64,000 nt of DNA from Arenimonas soli. GTDB taxonomy: Bacteria > Pseudomonadota > Gammaproteobacteria > Xanthomonadales > Xanthomonadaceae. Positions 16,512 through 25,779 of this stretch are shown one piece after another (position 1 is the stretch's first letter; every line of letters starts with the position of its first letter). The stretch covers positions 186,350 to 250,349 of the forward strand of contig NZ_BMKC01000003.1 of the NCBI RefSeq assembly GCF_014643775.1, written 5' to 3'. The translations under genes were made by a program, and so were the position numbers. The notes beneath the pieces are model-generated. The model saw only the letters and a program-made list of their open reading frames with translations, ran no database searches and was not told the DNA's origin.

Positions 16512-18037
16512 GGTGCCACCCCCGGCTTGGGCAGGGCGCCGCGCACGGCGTCGATGTAGGCGGCCGGGGCCACCAGCTGGGCGCCGGCGTCCTGCGTGTA
16601 ACGCAGCACCGGGCCACCGAACAGGCTCAGCAGCACGCCCATGGCCAGCAGCACGAGCGTGGCGCCAACTTCCTGGACCCGCAGCCGCGGGATCGCGCCC
16701 GGCGGCGCGGGCTCGCCGCCTTCGCGCCAGAACAGCTGGCTGGCCGCGCTGGCCAGGGCCACCAGCACCATCAGGCTGGTGCCCAGGATGACCGGCCAGA
16801 TCCAGCCGGCCTGGGCGTCGGGCACCGCCGCGAGCAGGCTGAACTTGCCGACGAAACCCGACAGCGGCGGCAGGCCGGCAACCGACACGGCGGCGACGAA
16901 GAACATCAGGCCGAGCAGGGTGCGGTGTTTCATGTGGTCGAGCTTGCGCAGGCTGTCGCCGGCGTTGTCCCGGTTGCGCCGGATCAGGTCGGCCAACAGG
17001 AACATCGCGCCACCCACCAGCGTGCTGTGCAGCAGGTAATACAGGCCCGCGCCCAGCGCTTCGGCGCTGGCCAGGCCCAGGGCGATGAACAGCGTCGCCG
17101 CCGAGCCCAGCACCAGGTAGGCCGCCAACAGGCGGATCGACGGCGCCGCCAGCGCGCCCAGCGTCGCCAGCACCAGGGTGGCCGTGCCCAGCGGCAGCAA
17201 CCAGGGCCAGGCCAGGTTGGCCAGTTCACCGGCGTCGGCGCCGAACACCAGGGTGAACACGCGCAGCACCGTATAAACGCCCAGCTTGGTCATCACCGCG
17301 AACAGCGCGGCCACCGCGGCCGGGCTGCGCGCATAGGTTTCCGGCAGCCAGAAATACAGCGGCAGCAGCGCCGCCTTGGCGCAGAACACCACCAGCAGAA
17401 GTCCCGCGGCCGCCTTCAGTGGCGCTGCCTCGGCGGCCGGCATGGCCGCCACGCGCACGGCCACTTCGGCCATGTTCAGTGCGCCGGTGAGGCCATAGAT
17501 GTAGCCCACCGCGAACAGGTACAGCGTCGACGCGGTGATGTTGAAGGCCACGTACTGCAGGCCGCTGCGAACCCGTGCACCGCGGGCGCCGCTGAGCAGC
17601 AGGCCGTAGGAGGCGATCAGCAGCACTTCGAAGAACACGAACAGGTTGAACAGGTCGGCGGTGAGGAAGGCACCGTTGAGGCCCATCAGCTGGAACTGGA
17701 ACAGCACGTGGAAATGGAGGGCGCGCCGGTCCCAGCCGCCGGTGGCGAACCAAAGGCAGGGCAGGGCCAGCAGGCTGGTGGCCAGCAGCATGATCGCCGA
17801 GAGGCGGTCGGCGGCCAGCGCGATGCCCAGCTCCGCCGCCCAGTTGCCGACCAGGTAGACGCGGGTGCCGCCGTCGTCGGCCTGCAGCGCCAGCGTCGCC
17901 GCCACGGCCACCAGTCCGGCGCAGGACAGCAGGCCGATGAAACGGTGCACGGCGATGCGCCGCGTCGGCACCAGCAGCAGCACGATCGCGGCCAGCAGCG
18001 GCAGCAGGACCGGCAGGATGGGCAGGTGTGCCATCAC
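16508..18037 (-). CDS. phaD: Mrp/Pha cation:proton antiporter subunit D (NuoN/NuoM-like)
   Basis: The 509-residue protein has about 14 hydrophobic helices and is homologous to the proton-translocating complex I subunits. Expected features include the VFFEVLLIASYGLL region with a membrane glutamate in TM5, a lysine in CAKAALLPLYFWLPETYARSP, and the HSTLVGGAMFLLADLI region. It forms one of the two proton channels of the antiporter. It overlaps phaC and phaE by 4 nt. Confidence 0.93.
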   Translation of the reverse strand: MMAHLPILPVLLPLLAAIVLLLVPTRRIAVHRFIGLLSCAGLVAVAATLALQADDGGTRVYLVGNWAAELGIALAADRLSAIMLLATSLLALPCLWFATGGWDRRALHFHVLFQFQLMGLNGAFLTADLFNLFVFFEVLLIASYGLLLSGARGARVRSGLQYVAFNITASTLYLFAVGYIYGLTGALNMAEVAVRVAAMPAAEAAPLKAAAGLLLVVFCAKAALLPLYFWLPETYARSPAAVAALFAVMTKLGVYTVLRVFTLVFGADAGELANLAWPWLLPLGTATLVLATLGALAAPSIRLLAAYLVLGSAATLFIALGLASAEALGAGLYYLLHSTLVGGAMFLLADLIRRNRDNAGDSLRKLDHMKHRTLLGLMFFVAAVSVAGLPPLSGFVGKFSLLAAVPDAQAGWIWPVILGTSLMVLVALASAASQLFWREGGEPAPPGAIPRLRVQEVGATLVLLAMGVLLSLFGGPVLRYTQDAGAQLVAPAAYIDAVRGALPKPGVAP

Positions 18038-18390
18038 GGGCGGTCCTCCCGGCGCGGTTCACTGCCGTCGACGTGGTCGCTGCGGCTGTCGGAGCGGCTT
18101 CGCACGGCCGTGACCAGCAGCACCGCGGTCATGGCGAAGGCGATCACGATGGCGGTCAGCACCAGCGCCTGCGGCAGCGGGTCGGAATGGTTGGCCAGCG
18201 TCGGGTCCAGGGCCTTGTCCAGGATCGGCGGCTTGGCCACCGCCAGCCGGCCCATGCTGAAGATCAGCAGGTTCACCGCGTAGGAAAGCAGCGTAAGCCC
18301 GAGGATGATGTCGAAGCTGCGCGCGCGCAGCAGCAGGTAGACGCCGCTGGCGACCAGGGTGCCGATGAAGATCGAGAGCGCCAGTTCCAT
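18034..18390 (-). CDS. phaC: Mrp/Pha cation:proton antiporter subunit C (NuoK-like)
   Basis: The 118-residue protein has three transmembrane helices and the NuoK-like sequence GLTLLSYAVNLLIFSMG followed by LTAIVIAFAMTAVLL, as in MrpC. The C-terminal 25 residues are charged and variable. Its ATG overlaps the phaAB stop by one base (TGATG), indicating coupled translation. Confidence 0.93.
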   Translation of the reverse strand: MELALSIFIGTLVASGVYLLLRARSFDIILGLTLLSYAVNLLIFSMGRLAVAKPPILDKALDPTLANHSDPLPQALVLTAIVIAFAMTAVLLVTAVRSRSDSRSDHVDGSEPRREDRP

Positions 18391-21155
18391 CAGCGTGCCC
18401 CCCCGTGCAGCGGCGGCCGCACCGCGGCCATCATGCCCAGCATCAGCAGGCTGCCGGCGGCCACCACCAGGTACACGCCGATGTCGAAGACCAAGGCGCT
18501 GGCCATGGGCAGCTTGCCCAGCAGCGGCACGGCCACGTAGTCGGTGTGGCTGGTCATGTACGGGTAACCGAGCACCCAGCTGCCGACGCCGGTAAGCAGC
18601 GCCAGCAGCAGGCCCAGGCCGATGACGCGCGGGTAGTCGAAGCCCAGGCGCTGTTCCATGTACTCATTGCCCGACAGCACGTACTGCAGCAGCACCGGCA
18701 CCGCCAGCACCAGGCCGGCGATGAAGCCACCGCCGGGCAGGTTGTGGCCGCGCAGGAACAGGTACAGCGACACCGCCAGCGCCAGCGGCAGCAGCAGGCG
18801 CGCCACCGTGTTGGGAATCACCAGCGGGTCGGGCGAGCCCTCGACACGGCGCTCGGGCAGCATGCGCGCCCGCCGCAGCATGGCGTGCACCACCAGGCCG
18901 GCGATGCCGAACACGGCGATCTCGCCCAGGGTGTCGAAGCCGCGGAAATCCACCAGGATCACGTTCACCACGTTGCTGCCGCCGCCTTCGGGCAGGGACA
19001 GGGCCAGGATCTGCGAGGCCACGGTGTCCAGCGGCCGGGTGATGATGGCGTAGGCCAGCGCCGCGACGCCGCCGCCGGCCGCCAGCGCGATGACGGCGTC
19101 GCGCCAGCGGCGCAGTCGCGAGGGTTCGGGCGCGGACTCGGCCGGCAGGTAGTTCAGGGAAAGCAGCATCAGCGCGATCGTCACCATTTCCACCAGCAGC
19201 TGGGTCAGCGCCAGGTCGGGCGCCGACAGCAGCACGAAAGCCAGGCTGACCGCCAGGCCGACCGCGCCCATCACCACCAGCGCCAGCAGGCGGCGACGGT
19301 GCAGCACGACGGTGGCCACGGTGGCCACCATGCCGATGCCCCAGACCAGCCAGGCCAGCGGCGGCATCGGCTGGGACCGGCCGCTGAAGACGAGATCGGA
19401 CGATAGGAAGGGCACGATGCCCAGCGCCAGCGCCGACAGGACCATCAGCACCAGGTAGCGCTGCAGGCTGCCGTTTTCCAGGCGTGCGGTGAGCTTGCCG
19501 GCCAGGCGCACGGCCTCGGCGACCTTCCATTCGTAAAGCCGCCGCCCGCGCGAGTCGTAGCTGACGCCGTAGAGGTCGATCAGCCGGCGGATGCCGAAAT
19601 AAAGCGCGATGCCGGCGGCCAGGCCCGCCAGGCTCATCATGAACGGCGTATTGAAGCCGTGCCAGATGGACAGGCTGTAATAGGGCACGTTGTCGCCCAG
19701 CACGCCCTGGGCCGCGGCCTGCAGCACCGGCGCGATGGTCAGCGCCGGCGCGATGCCCACGGCCAGGCACAGGATCACCAGGATCTCGACCGGGATGCGC
19801 ATGAAGCGCGGCGGCTCGTGCGGGGTGCGGTCGATGCGCACCGGCCCGTCGCCGAAGAAGGTGTCGTGCACGAAACGCAGGCTGTAGGCCACGCCGAAGG
19901 CACCGGCCAGCACTGCGGCGCCGGCGATGCCCCAGCGCATGAACATGTGGCCGCGGACTTCCAGCGCTTCGGTGAAGAACATTTCCTTGGACAGGAAGCC
20001 GTTGAGCAGCGGCACGCCCGCCATCGCCAGCGAGGCGATGATCGCCAGGATGCCGGTGTAGGGCAGCACGCGCAGCAGGCCGCCCAGCCGGCGCATGTCG
20101 CGGGTGCCGGTTTCGTGGTCGATGATGCCGGCGGCCATGAACAGCGAAGCCTTGAAGGTGGCGTGGTTGAGGATGTGGAACAGGCCCGCCACCACCGCCA
20201 TCGGGGTGGACAGGCCGAACAGCAGCGTGATCAGGCCCAGGTGCGAAATGGTCGAATAGGCCAGCAGGCCCTTGAGGTCATGCTGGAAGATCGCGTGCCA
20301 GGCGCCCACCAGCAGGGTGATCGCGCCGACGCCGCTGACCAGGTAGAAAAACAGGTCGCTTCCCGCCAGCGCCGGGTGCAGCCGCGCCAGCAGGAACACG
20401 CCGGCCTTCACCATCGTCGCCGAATGCAGGTAGGCCGACACCGGCGTCGGCGCCGCCATCGCATGCGGCAGCCAGAACTGGAAAGGGAACTGCGCGCTCT
20501 TGGTGAACACCGCCAGCAGCACCAGCACCAGCGCATACGGATACAGCGGGCTGGCCAGGATCTGCGGTCCCGACGCCAGCACCACGTCCAGTTCGTAGCT
20601 GCCGGTGATGCGGCCCAGCAGGATCACGCCGCCCAGCAGCGCCAGCCCGCCGGCGCCGGTGATGGCAAGGGCCATGCGGGCGCCGTCGCGGGCGTCCTGG
20701 CGGTGGTTCCAGAAACCGATCAGCAGGAAGGAGCTGATCGAGGTCAGTTCCCAGAACACCGCCAGCAGCACCAGGTTGCCGGCGATCACCATGCCCAGCA
20801 TCGCGCCCATGAACAGCAGCAGGAAGGCCAGGAAGCGCGGCATGCTGTCGTTCGCGTCCAGGTAATAGCTGGCGTAGAGCACGATCAGCGCGCCGATGCC
20901 CAGCACCAGGCCGGCGAACATCCAGGCCAGGCCGTCCAGCCGCAGCGACAGGTCCAGGCCCATGGCCGGGATCCACGGCAGCAGGCTGCGCACGCCCTCG
21001 CCCGACATCACGTCGGGGGTCATCAGCGCCAGCAGCACGAGGCCGGCGACGGGGGCCAGGCCCGCCAGCCAGGCGGCCGGGCGGCGCTGGCGGTCGGGCA
21101 GCATGCCCACCACGAGTGCGAGCACGAAGGGGATGGCCAGCAGTAGTCCGAGCAT
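18390..21155 (-). CDS. phaAB: fused Mrp/Pha antiporter subunit AB
   Basis: The 921-residue protein joins the large NuoL-like subunit A to subunit B. Residues 1 to about 770 hold the A part, including the key glutamate in FWELTSISSFLLIGFW, the FPFQFWLPHAM motif and the MbhE-like region LLVEMVTIALMLLSLNYLP. From about residue 780, NTVARLLLPLALAVSLYLF, HNLPGGGF and LVFDIGVYLVVAGSLL-type sequence mark subunit B. Such AB fusion is the group 2 (Pha/Mnh-like) arrangement of Proteobacteria. The complex exchanges Na+ or K+ for protons across the inner membrane for pH and salt homeostasis. It is the first gene of a seven-gene minus-strand operon. Confidence 0.93.
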   Translation of the reverse strand: MLGLLLAIPFVLALVVGMLPDRQRRPAAWLAGLAPVAGLVLLALMTPDVMSGEGVRSLLPWIPAMGLDLSLRLDGLAWMFAGLVLGIGALIVLYASYYLDANDSMPRFLAFLLLFMGAMLGMVIAGNLVLLAVFWELTSISSFLLIGFWNHRQDARDGARMALAITGAGGLALLGGVILLGRITGSYELDVVLASGPQILASPLYPYALVLVLLAVFTKSAQFPFQFWLPHAMAAPTPVSAYLHSATMVKAGVFLLARLHPALAGSDLFFYLVSGVGAITLLVGAWHAIFQHDLKGLLAYSTISHLGLITLLFGLSTPMAVVAGLFHILNHATFKASLFMAAGIIDHETGTRDMRRLGGLLRVLPYTGILAIIASLAMAGVPLLNGFLSKEMFFTEALEVRGHMFMRWGIAGAAVLAGAFGVAYSLRFVHDTFFGDGPVRIDRTPHEPPRFMRIPVEILVILCLAVGIAPALTIAPVLQAAAQGVLGDNVPYYSLSIWHGFNTPFMMSLAGLAAGIALYFGIRRLIDLYGVSYDSRGRRLYEWKVAEAVRLAGKLTARLENGSLQRYLVLMVLSALALGIVPFLSSDLVFSGRSQPMPPLAWLVWGIGMVATVATVVLHRRRLLALVVMGAVGLAVSLAFVLLSAPDLALTQLLVEMVTIALMLLSLNYLPAESAPEPSRLRRWRDAVIALAAGGGVAALAYAIITRPLDTVASQILALSLPEGGGSNVVNVILVDFRGFDTLGEIAVFGIAGLVVHAMLRRARMLPERRVEGSPDPLVIPNTVARLLLPLALAVSLYLFLRGHNLPGGGFIAGLVLAVPVLLQYVLSGNEYMEQRLGFDYPRVIGLGLLLALLTGVGSWVLGYPYMTSHTDYVAVPLLGKLPMASALVFDIGVYLVVAAGSLLMLGMMAAVRPPLHGGAR

Positions 21156-21300
21156 CGCGTTCCTTGCCTGGCCGCGCCCGGGCGGCCTGCGGCCGGGGCG
21201 GCGGTTTCGGGTGTCGTCGCACGACGAAGTTGGCCGCCGAGTCTAGCGCATCGATGCGCCAACGCGCCGTGCACGTGGCCCCCGAAGGTATGCTCGGGCC

Positions 21301-22164
21301 ATGGAAATGCTCGGGGAACAGGTGCGGGGCTGGGGCGTGTTCGGCTTGACCGGACTGGTCGGCGAGTCCCTGCGCGACCAGCTGCAGCCGGGTGATCCGC
21401 TGGCCTGGGCGGTCACCCGGCAGGCGCCTGCCGCCGGGGACCGGTGGCAGTGGATCGTGGGCGGATTGCCCGGCCTGGCCGACCCGCCGCCGGTGCAGGC
21501 CATCGCCAGCCTCGGTCCGCTGGACGCCTTCACGGACTGGTTCGAAGCCTCGTCGCTGGCGCCGCGCCGGCTGGTGGTGCTGGGCTCGACCAGCCGGCAC
21601 GGCAAGGCCGATTCCCCGGACCCGGGCGAGCGCGCGCTGGCCGGCCGGCTCGCCGACTGCGAGGCGCGGTTGGCGGCTTGCTGCGAAAAGCGCGGCTGCG
21701 CGCTGACCCTGCTGCGCCCGACCCTGATCTGGGGCCGCGGCCGCGACCGGAACCTGGCGCGCTGGGTGGCGCTGGCCCGGCGCTGGCGCTGGCTGCCGCT
21801 GCCGCGCACGGCCCACGGCCTGCGCCAGCCGGTGCATGCCGACGACGTGGCCGCGGCGGTGCTGGCGGCGCTGCGGGCGCCCGAGCCGGTGGCTGGCCAC
21901 TTCGACTTGCCCGGCGGCGAAACCCTTGCCTACGACGCCATGGTGGCGCGCTGCCTGGACGCGGCCGCGCCCGGCGCGCGCCTGCTGCGGGTGCCGGCGC
22001 CGTTGTTCCGGCTGGGCCTGGCCCTGGCCGGGCGCCGCGGCCCGGGGCCCGGCGTGGTGGCCCGGCTCGACCGCGACCTGGCCTATGACGGCGGCCCCGT
22101 GCGGGCTGCGCTGGGCCTGCCGGCCAGGCCGTTCAGGCCGGGTCCGGAGGATTTTCCGGGCTGA
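21301..22164 (+). CDS. NAD(P)-binding epimerase/atypical SDR-like protein
   Basis: The 287-residue protein has an N-terminal Rossmann-like start, GVFGLTGLVGESLRDQL, that lacks a perfect GxxGxxG. It has a strand ending VVLGSTSRHGK in place of the classical YxxxK region, then LLRPTLIWGRGRDRN and the typical HADDVAAAVLAAL loop. This matches atypical short-chain dehydrogenase/NDP-sugar epimerase relatives of the YbjT/UbiE-neighbour type, many of which bind NAD(P) without proven catalysis. The start may be 21301 or the ATG at 21307. It is divergent from the antiporter operon. Substrate unknown. Confidence 0.7.
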   Translation: MEMLGEQVRGWGVFGLTGLVGESLRDQLQPGDPLAWAVTRQAPAAGDRWQWIVGGLPGLADPPPVQAIASLGPLDAFTDWFEASSLAPRRLVVLGSTSRHGKADSPDPGERALAGRLADCEARLAACCEKRGCALTLLRPTLIWGRGRDRNLARWVALARRWRWLPLPRTAHGLRQPVHADDVAAAVLAALRAPEPVAGHFDLPGGETLAYDAMVARCLDAAAPGARLLRVPAPLFRLGLALAGRRGPGPGVVARLDRDLAYDGGPVRAALGLPARPFRPGPEDFPG

Positions 22165-22179
22165 CCATACGCAACAGCA

Positions 22180-22227
22180 TTGCCATTTCCTAACGAACAA
22201 TTAATATGCCTAGAGGAAATGCTCTAG
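22180..22227 (+). promoter_or_regulatory. sigma-70-type promoter with palindrome at the expected start site
   Basis: TTGCCA (22180-22185) and TAATAT (22202-22207) are separated by 16 nt in an unusually AT-rich island. Immediately downstream, CTAGAG (22210-22215) and CTCTAG (22222-22227) form an inverted repeat with a 6-nt spacer, covering the expected transcription start near 22214. The arrangement suggests a promoter for the four-gene cluster with an overlapping operator; the binding protein is unknown. Confidence 0.6.
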
Positions 22228-22275
22228 AGTCCCACCCACCACCCAGCCGTCGATCCGAACCCAGGGGAAGCACCC

Positions 22276-24303
22276 ATGAAGAAACTGCATGCAAACCACG
22301 GGCAGGTCGCTCGTGCCCGTCTCGCCGCAGCCGTCGCGCTCGGCCTGCTGATGGCCCCGGCCGCCCAGGCCATCGAGTTCTCGCGTGGCGAGCTCCAGGG
22401 CAGCTTCGACACCACGGTGTCGTACGGCTATTCCTGGCGCGTGGAAGACCAGGACCCGAACCTCATCGGCAAGTCCTGGTTCAACCCGCTGCTGTGCACC
22501 CAGAACGTGCCGCTGGGCCCGATTCCGGTCGGCCCGGGTCGCTGCACCAGCACCGGCGGCGTGCCGGGCTCCCCGGAACAGGTCGCCGCGATGGGCCGCT
22601 TCTCGGCCAACCGCGACGACGGCAACCTCAAGTACGACAAAGGCGACGCCATCTCCAGCGCGATCAAGCTGACTTCCGAGCTCAGCCTGAACTACCGCGA
22701 CTGGGGCATGTTCATGCGCGCCACGTACTTCCACGACTTCGAGAACGAAGGTCGCGACGACCTCACCCAAGAAGCGCAGGACCGCATCGGCCAGCGCTTC
22801 CGCATGCTCGACGCCTTCGTGTTCAAGAACTTCGCGCTGGCCGACGACGGCAGCCTGGCCGGCACCGTCCGCCTGGGTCGCCAGGTGGTCAGCTGGGGTG
22901 AAAGCACCTTCATCCAGAACGGCATCAACGTCATCAACCCGGTCGACCTTTCGGCGCTGCGCGTCGCCGGCGCCGAGCTGCGCGAGGCCTTCCTGCCGAT
23001 CGACATGCTCTACGGCTCGATCAGCCTGAGCGACAACGTCTCGCTCGAAGCGGTGTACCTGTTCGAGTTCGAGGAAATCGAAATCGATGCCGCCGGCACC
23101 TATTTCAGCTCCAACGACTTCGCCAGCCCGGGCGGCACCTACGTGATGCTGGGCTTCGGCACCACGCCGCAGCCGGTCTACAACCCCGAGCGTTTCTTCA
23201 GCACCTGCTACAACGGCCCGGCCGGCTACGCCACCTCCGACCGCTTCGCCGACCTGGCCGCGATCTACGGCCCGGCCACCGCCGGCCAGATCATCGCCAT
23301 CGGCTGCGGCAACGCGGTGGGCCGCCTGCCCAACCGCAACGCCAGCGACGACGGCCAGTACGGCATGGCGCTGCGCTGGTTCGCGCCGTCGCTGAACGAG
23401 ACCGAGTTCGGCTTCTACTTCCTGAACTACCACAGCCGCGTGCCGCTGCTGTCGGGCCGCGCGGTCAACAACCCGCTGGTTGGCGCCGCCTCGGGCCGCT
23501 TCTTCGCCGAATACCCGGAAGACATCCAGCTCTACGGCCTGAGCTGGAACACCACGCTGCCCGGCGGCGTCGCCTGGCAGGGTGAAATCAGCCACCGCCC
23601 GAACATGCCGCTGCAGGTCGACGACGTCGAGCTGCTGTTCGCGGCGCTGAGCCCGCTCAACCCGTTCATCCCGGTGCCGGCGCTGCAGTTCAACAGCCAG
23701 CTGGGCAACTACGCGCTGGGCCAGGAAGTGCGCGGCTGGCGCGAACATGAAGTCAGCCAGGTGCAGATGACCTTCACCAAGCTCTTCGCCGACGTGCTGG
23801 GCGCCAACCAGCTGGCCGTGGTCGCCGAAGTGGGTGGCACCGAGGTCTGGGACCTGCCGTCGCATTCCGAGCTGCGTTACGAAGGTGAAGGCACCGACAC
23901 CGGCGGCGGCTGCGACGTGGGCGACGTGCTGGCGGCCGGTTTCCCGGGCCCGGGCGCGCTGGCCTTCGGCTGCATGCGCAATCCGCAGACCCTGGGCGGC
24001 GGTTTCCCGACCGCGTTCTCGTGGGGTTACCGCCTGGCGGCCCGCGCCGACTACAACGGTGCATTTGGTACGTCGATCACGCTTTCGCCACGCGTCGCCT
24101 TCAATCATGACGTGAGCGGCATCACCCCGGGACCTGGCGGGAACTTCCTGGAAGATCGCAAGTCCCTGACCCTGGGCGTGGAAGCGAACTACCTGCAGCA
24201 GTGGGTGTTCGACCTCAGCTACACCTCGTTCAGCGGGGCCAAGCAATATAACCAGATCCACGACCGCGACTTCGCGGCGTTCACCGTCAAGTACTCGTTC
24301 TGA
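22276..24303 (+). CDS. DUF1302 family outer membrane beta-barrel protein
   Basis: The 675-residue protein has a signal peptide (cut after AAQA, about residue 34) and then the DUF1302 start region FSRGELQGSFDTTVSYGYSWR. Long amphipathic beta-strand sequence follows, ending in a C-terminal strand with terminal Phe (AAFTVKYSF), the outer-membrane insertion signal. Four to six cysteines occur in what would be surface loops. AGGGGAAG lies about 8 nt before the ATG. DUF1302 proteins are regularly encoded beside DUF1329 proteins and RND transporters, so it is probably the outer-membrane component of a hydrophobic-compound transport system; this role is inferred from context. Confidence 0.88.
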   Translation: MKKLHANHGQVARARLAAAVALGLLMAPAAQAIEFSRGELQGSFDTTVSYGYSWRVEDQDPNLIGKSWFNPLLCTQNVPLGPIPVGPGRCTSTGGVPGSPEQVAAMGRFSANRDDGNLKYDKGDAISSAIKLTSELSLNYRDWGMFMRATYFHDFENEGRDDLTQEAQDRIGQRFRMLDAFVFKNFALADDGSLAGTVRLGRQVVSWGESTFIQNGINVINPVDLSALRVAGAELREAFLPIDMLYGSISLSDNVSLEAVYLFEFEEIEIDAAGTYFSSNDFASPGGTYVMLGFGTTPQPVYNPERFFSTCYNGPAGYATSDRFADLAAIYGPATAGQIIAIGCGNAVGRLPNRNASDDGQYGMALRWFAPSLNETEFGFYFLNYHSRVPLLSGRAVNNPLVGAASGRFFAEYPEDIQLYGLSWNTTLPGGVAWQGEISHRPNMPLQVDDVELLFAALSPLNPFIPVPALQFNSQLGNYALGQEVRGWREHEVSQVQMTFTKLFADVLGANQLAVVAEVGGTEVWDLPSHSELRYEGEGTDTGGGCDVGDVLAAGFPGPGALAFGCMRNPQTLGGGFPTAFSWGYRLAARADYNGAFGTSITLSPRVAFNHDVSGITPGPGGNFLEDRKSLTLGVEANYLQQWVFDLSYTSFSGAKQYNQIHDRDFAAFTVKYSF

Positions 24304-24320
24304 GCCCAGGAGGCATACGG

Positions 24321-25688
24321 ATGAAGATCAACAGGAAACACGCACTGGCCCTCGCGGCCGGCGCCGTCCTGGCCGCTGGCACCGGAATGGTGCAGGCCGC
24401 GGTCAGCGCCGAGGAAGCGGCCAAGCTGGGCCGTGAACTCACCCCGGTGGGCGCCGAAAAGGCCGGCAACGCCGCCGGCACCATCCCGGCCTGGGATGGC
24501 GGCATCACCCGTCCGCCCGCGGGCTTCCGCGTCGGCACCTTCCACCCCGACCCGTTCGCGGCCGACAAGCCGCTGTACTCGGTTTCGCGGGCCAACCAGG
24601 CGCAGTACGCCAACGTGCTGTCGCCGGGCCAGAAGGCGATGTTCGCCAAGTACCCGACCTTCCGCATGGACGTGTACCCGACCCGCCGCAGCGCCTCGTT
24701 CCCGCAGCGCACCTACGAGTTCACCAAGCGCAACGCCACCCAGTGCAAGCTGGTTTCCAACGGCGAAGGCGTGCAGAACTGCGCCGAGGGCATCCCGTTC
24801 CCGATCCCGCAGAACGCCTACGAGGTCATCTGGAACCACAAGCTCAAGTACAAGGGCCTGTCGGTCATCAGCTACTCGAACCAGGCCGCGCCGACCGCCA
24901 GCGGCAACTTCACGCTGACCAAGGTGCGCGAGGAACTGCTGGGCCTGTACTACAAGCCGGGCAACACCTCCGAGAACATCAACAACATCCTGCTGTACTT
25001 CAAGCAGGAAGTACTGGGTCCGGCGCGCCTTGCCGGCCAGGTGCTGCTGGTGCACGAAACCCTGAACGCGGCCGCCGCGCCGCGCCAGGCGTGGGTCTAC
25101 AACCCGGGCCAGCGCCGCGTGCGCCGCGCCCCGAACGTGGCCTACGACAACCCAGGCACCGCCTCGGACGGCCTGCGCACCAACGACATGACCGACATGT
25201 TCAATGGCGCCATGGACCGCTTCGACTGGGAGCTGGTGGGCAAGAAGGAAATGCTGGTCCCGTACAACGCCTACAAGGCGCACAGCGACCAGACCAAGGT
25301 TGCCGACCTGATCCGCCCGGGCCACCTCAACCCCGACCACATGCGTTACGAACTGCACCGCGTGTGGGTGGTCGAGGCCAAGCTCAAGGAAGGCATGCGC
25401 CACATCAACAGCCGCCGCACCTTCTACGTGGACGAAGACAGCTGGCAGATCATGCTGATCGACCACTACGACGGCCAGGGCAACCTGTGGCGCTACTCCG
25501 ATGCGCCGTCGGTGAACTACTACGAGGTCCCGACCTTCTGGTCCACCCTCGAAACCCACCACGACCTCAAGTCCGGCCGCTACATCACCATGCTGCTCGA
25601 CAACGAGGACAAGGTGCGTGACTTTGGCTACCAGAGCACGCCGGCGAACTACTCGCCGCAAAACCTGCGCACCTCGGGCGTGCGTTGA
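24321..25688 (+). CDS. DUF1329 family periplasmic protein
   Basis: The 455-residue protein has a signal peptide (cut after MVQA, about residue 27) and the DUF1329 hallmarks: AAKLGRELTPVGAEKAGNA at the mature start, IPAWDGGI, and a C-terminal domain with INSRRTFYVDEDSWQI and DHYDGQGNLWRYS. The C-terminal part resembles the LolA/LolB-type open beta-barrel fold, so it may carry a lipid or other hydrophobic ligand through the periplasm. That function is inferred from fold similarity and context. It starts 17 nt after the DUF1302 gene with AGGAGG 7 nt upstream of its ATG. Confidence 0.88.
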   Translation: MKINRKHALALAAGAVLAAGTGMVQAAVSAEEAAKLGRELTPVGAEKAGNAAGTIPAWDGGITRPPAGFRVGTFHPDPFAADKPLYSVSRANQAQYANVLSPGQKAMFAKYPTFRMDVYPTRRSASFPQRTYEFTKRNATQCKLVSNGEGVQNCAEGIPFPIPQNAYEVIWNHKLKYKGLSVISYSNQAAPTASGNFTLTKVREELLGLYYKPGNTSENINNILLYFKQEVLGPARLAGQVLLVHETLNAAAAPRQAWVYNPGQRRVRRAPNVAYDNPGTASDGLRTNDMTDMFNGAMDRFDWELVGKKEMLVPYNAYKAHSDQTKVADLIRPGHLNPDHMRYELHRVWVVEAKLKEGMRHINSRRTFYVDEDSWQIMLIDHYDGQGNLWRYSDAPSVNYYEVPTFWSTLETHHDLKSGRYITMLLDNEDKVRDFGYQSTPANYSPQNLRTSGVR

Positions 25689-25708
25689 TCCACGAGTGAA
25701 GGAAACAC

Positions 25709-25734
25709 CAGCCGCGCCCGAAAGGGCGCGGCTG
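25709..25734 (+). terminator. stable GC hairpin without a U tract
   Basis: An 11-bp perfect stem (25709-25719 with 25724-25734) with a GAAA tetraloop lies between the DUF1329 and YCF48-like genes. No T run follows, so it is more likely a transcript-stabilising or partial-termination hairpin that lowers expression of the downstream YCF48 and RND genes relative to the first two. Confidence 0.5.
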
Positions 25735-25779
25735 CGTTGAGGGCCCCGCGCGACGCGGGGGAGTCGGAAGGGGGAGACG

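Noticed and set aside
19659-21146. 495-codon plus-strand frame opposite phaAB
   Set aside because: His/Gln-rich shadow of the antiporter coding strand with no ribosome site or domain.
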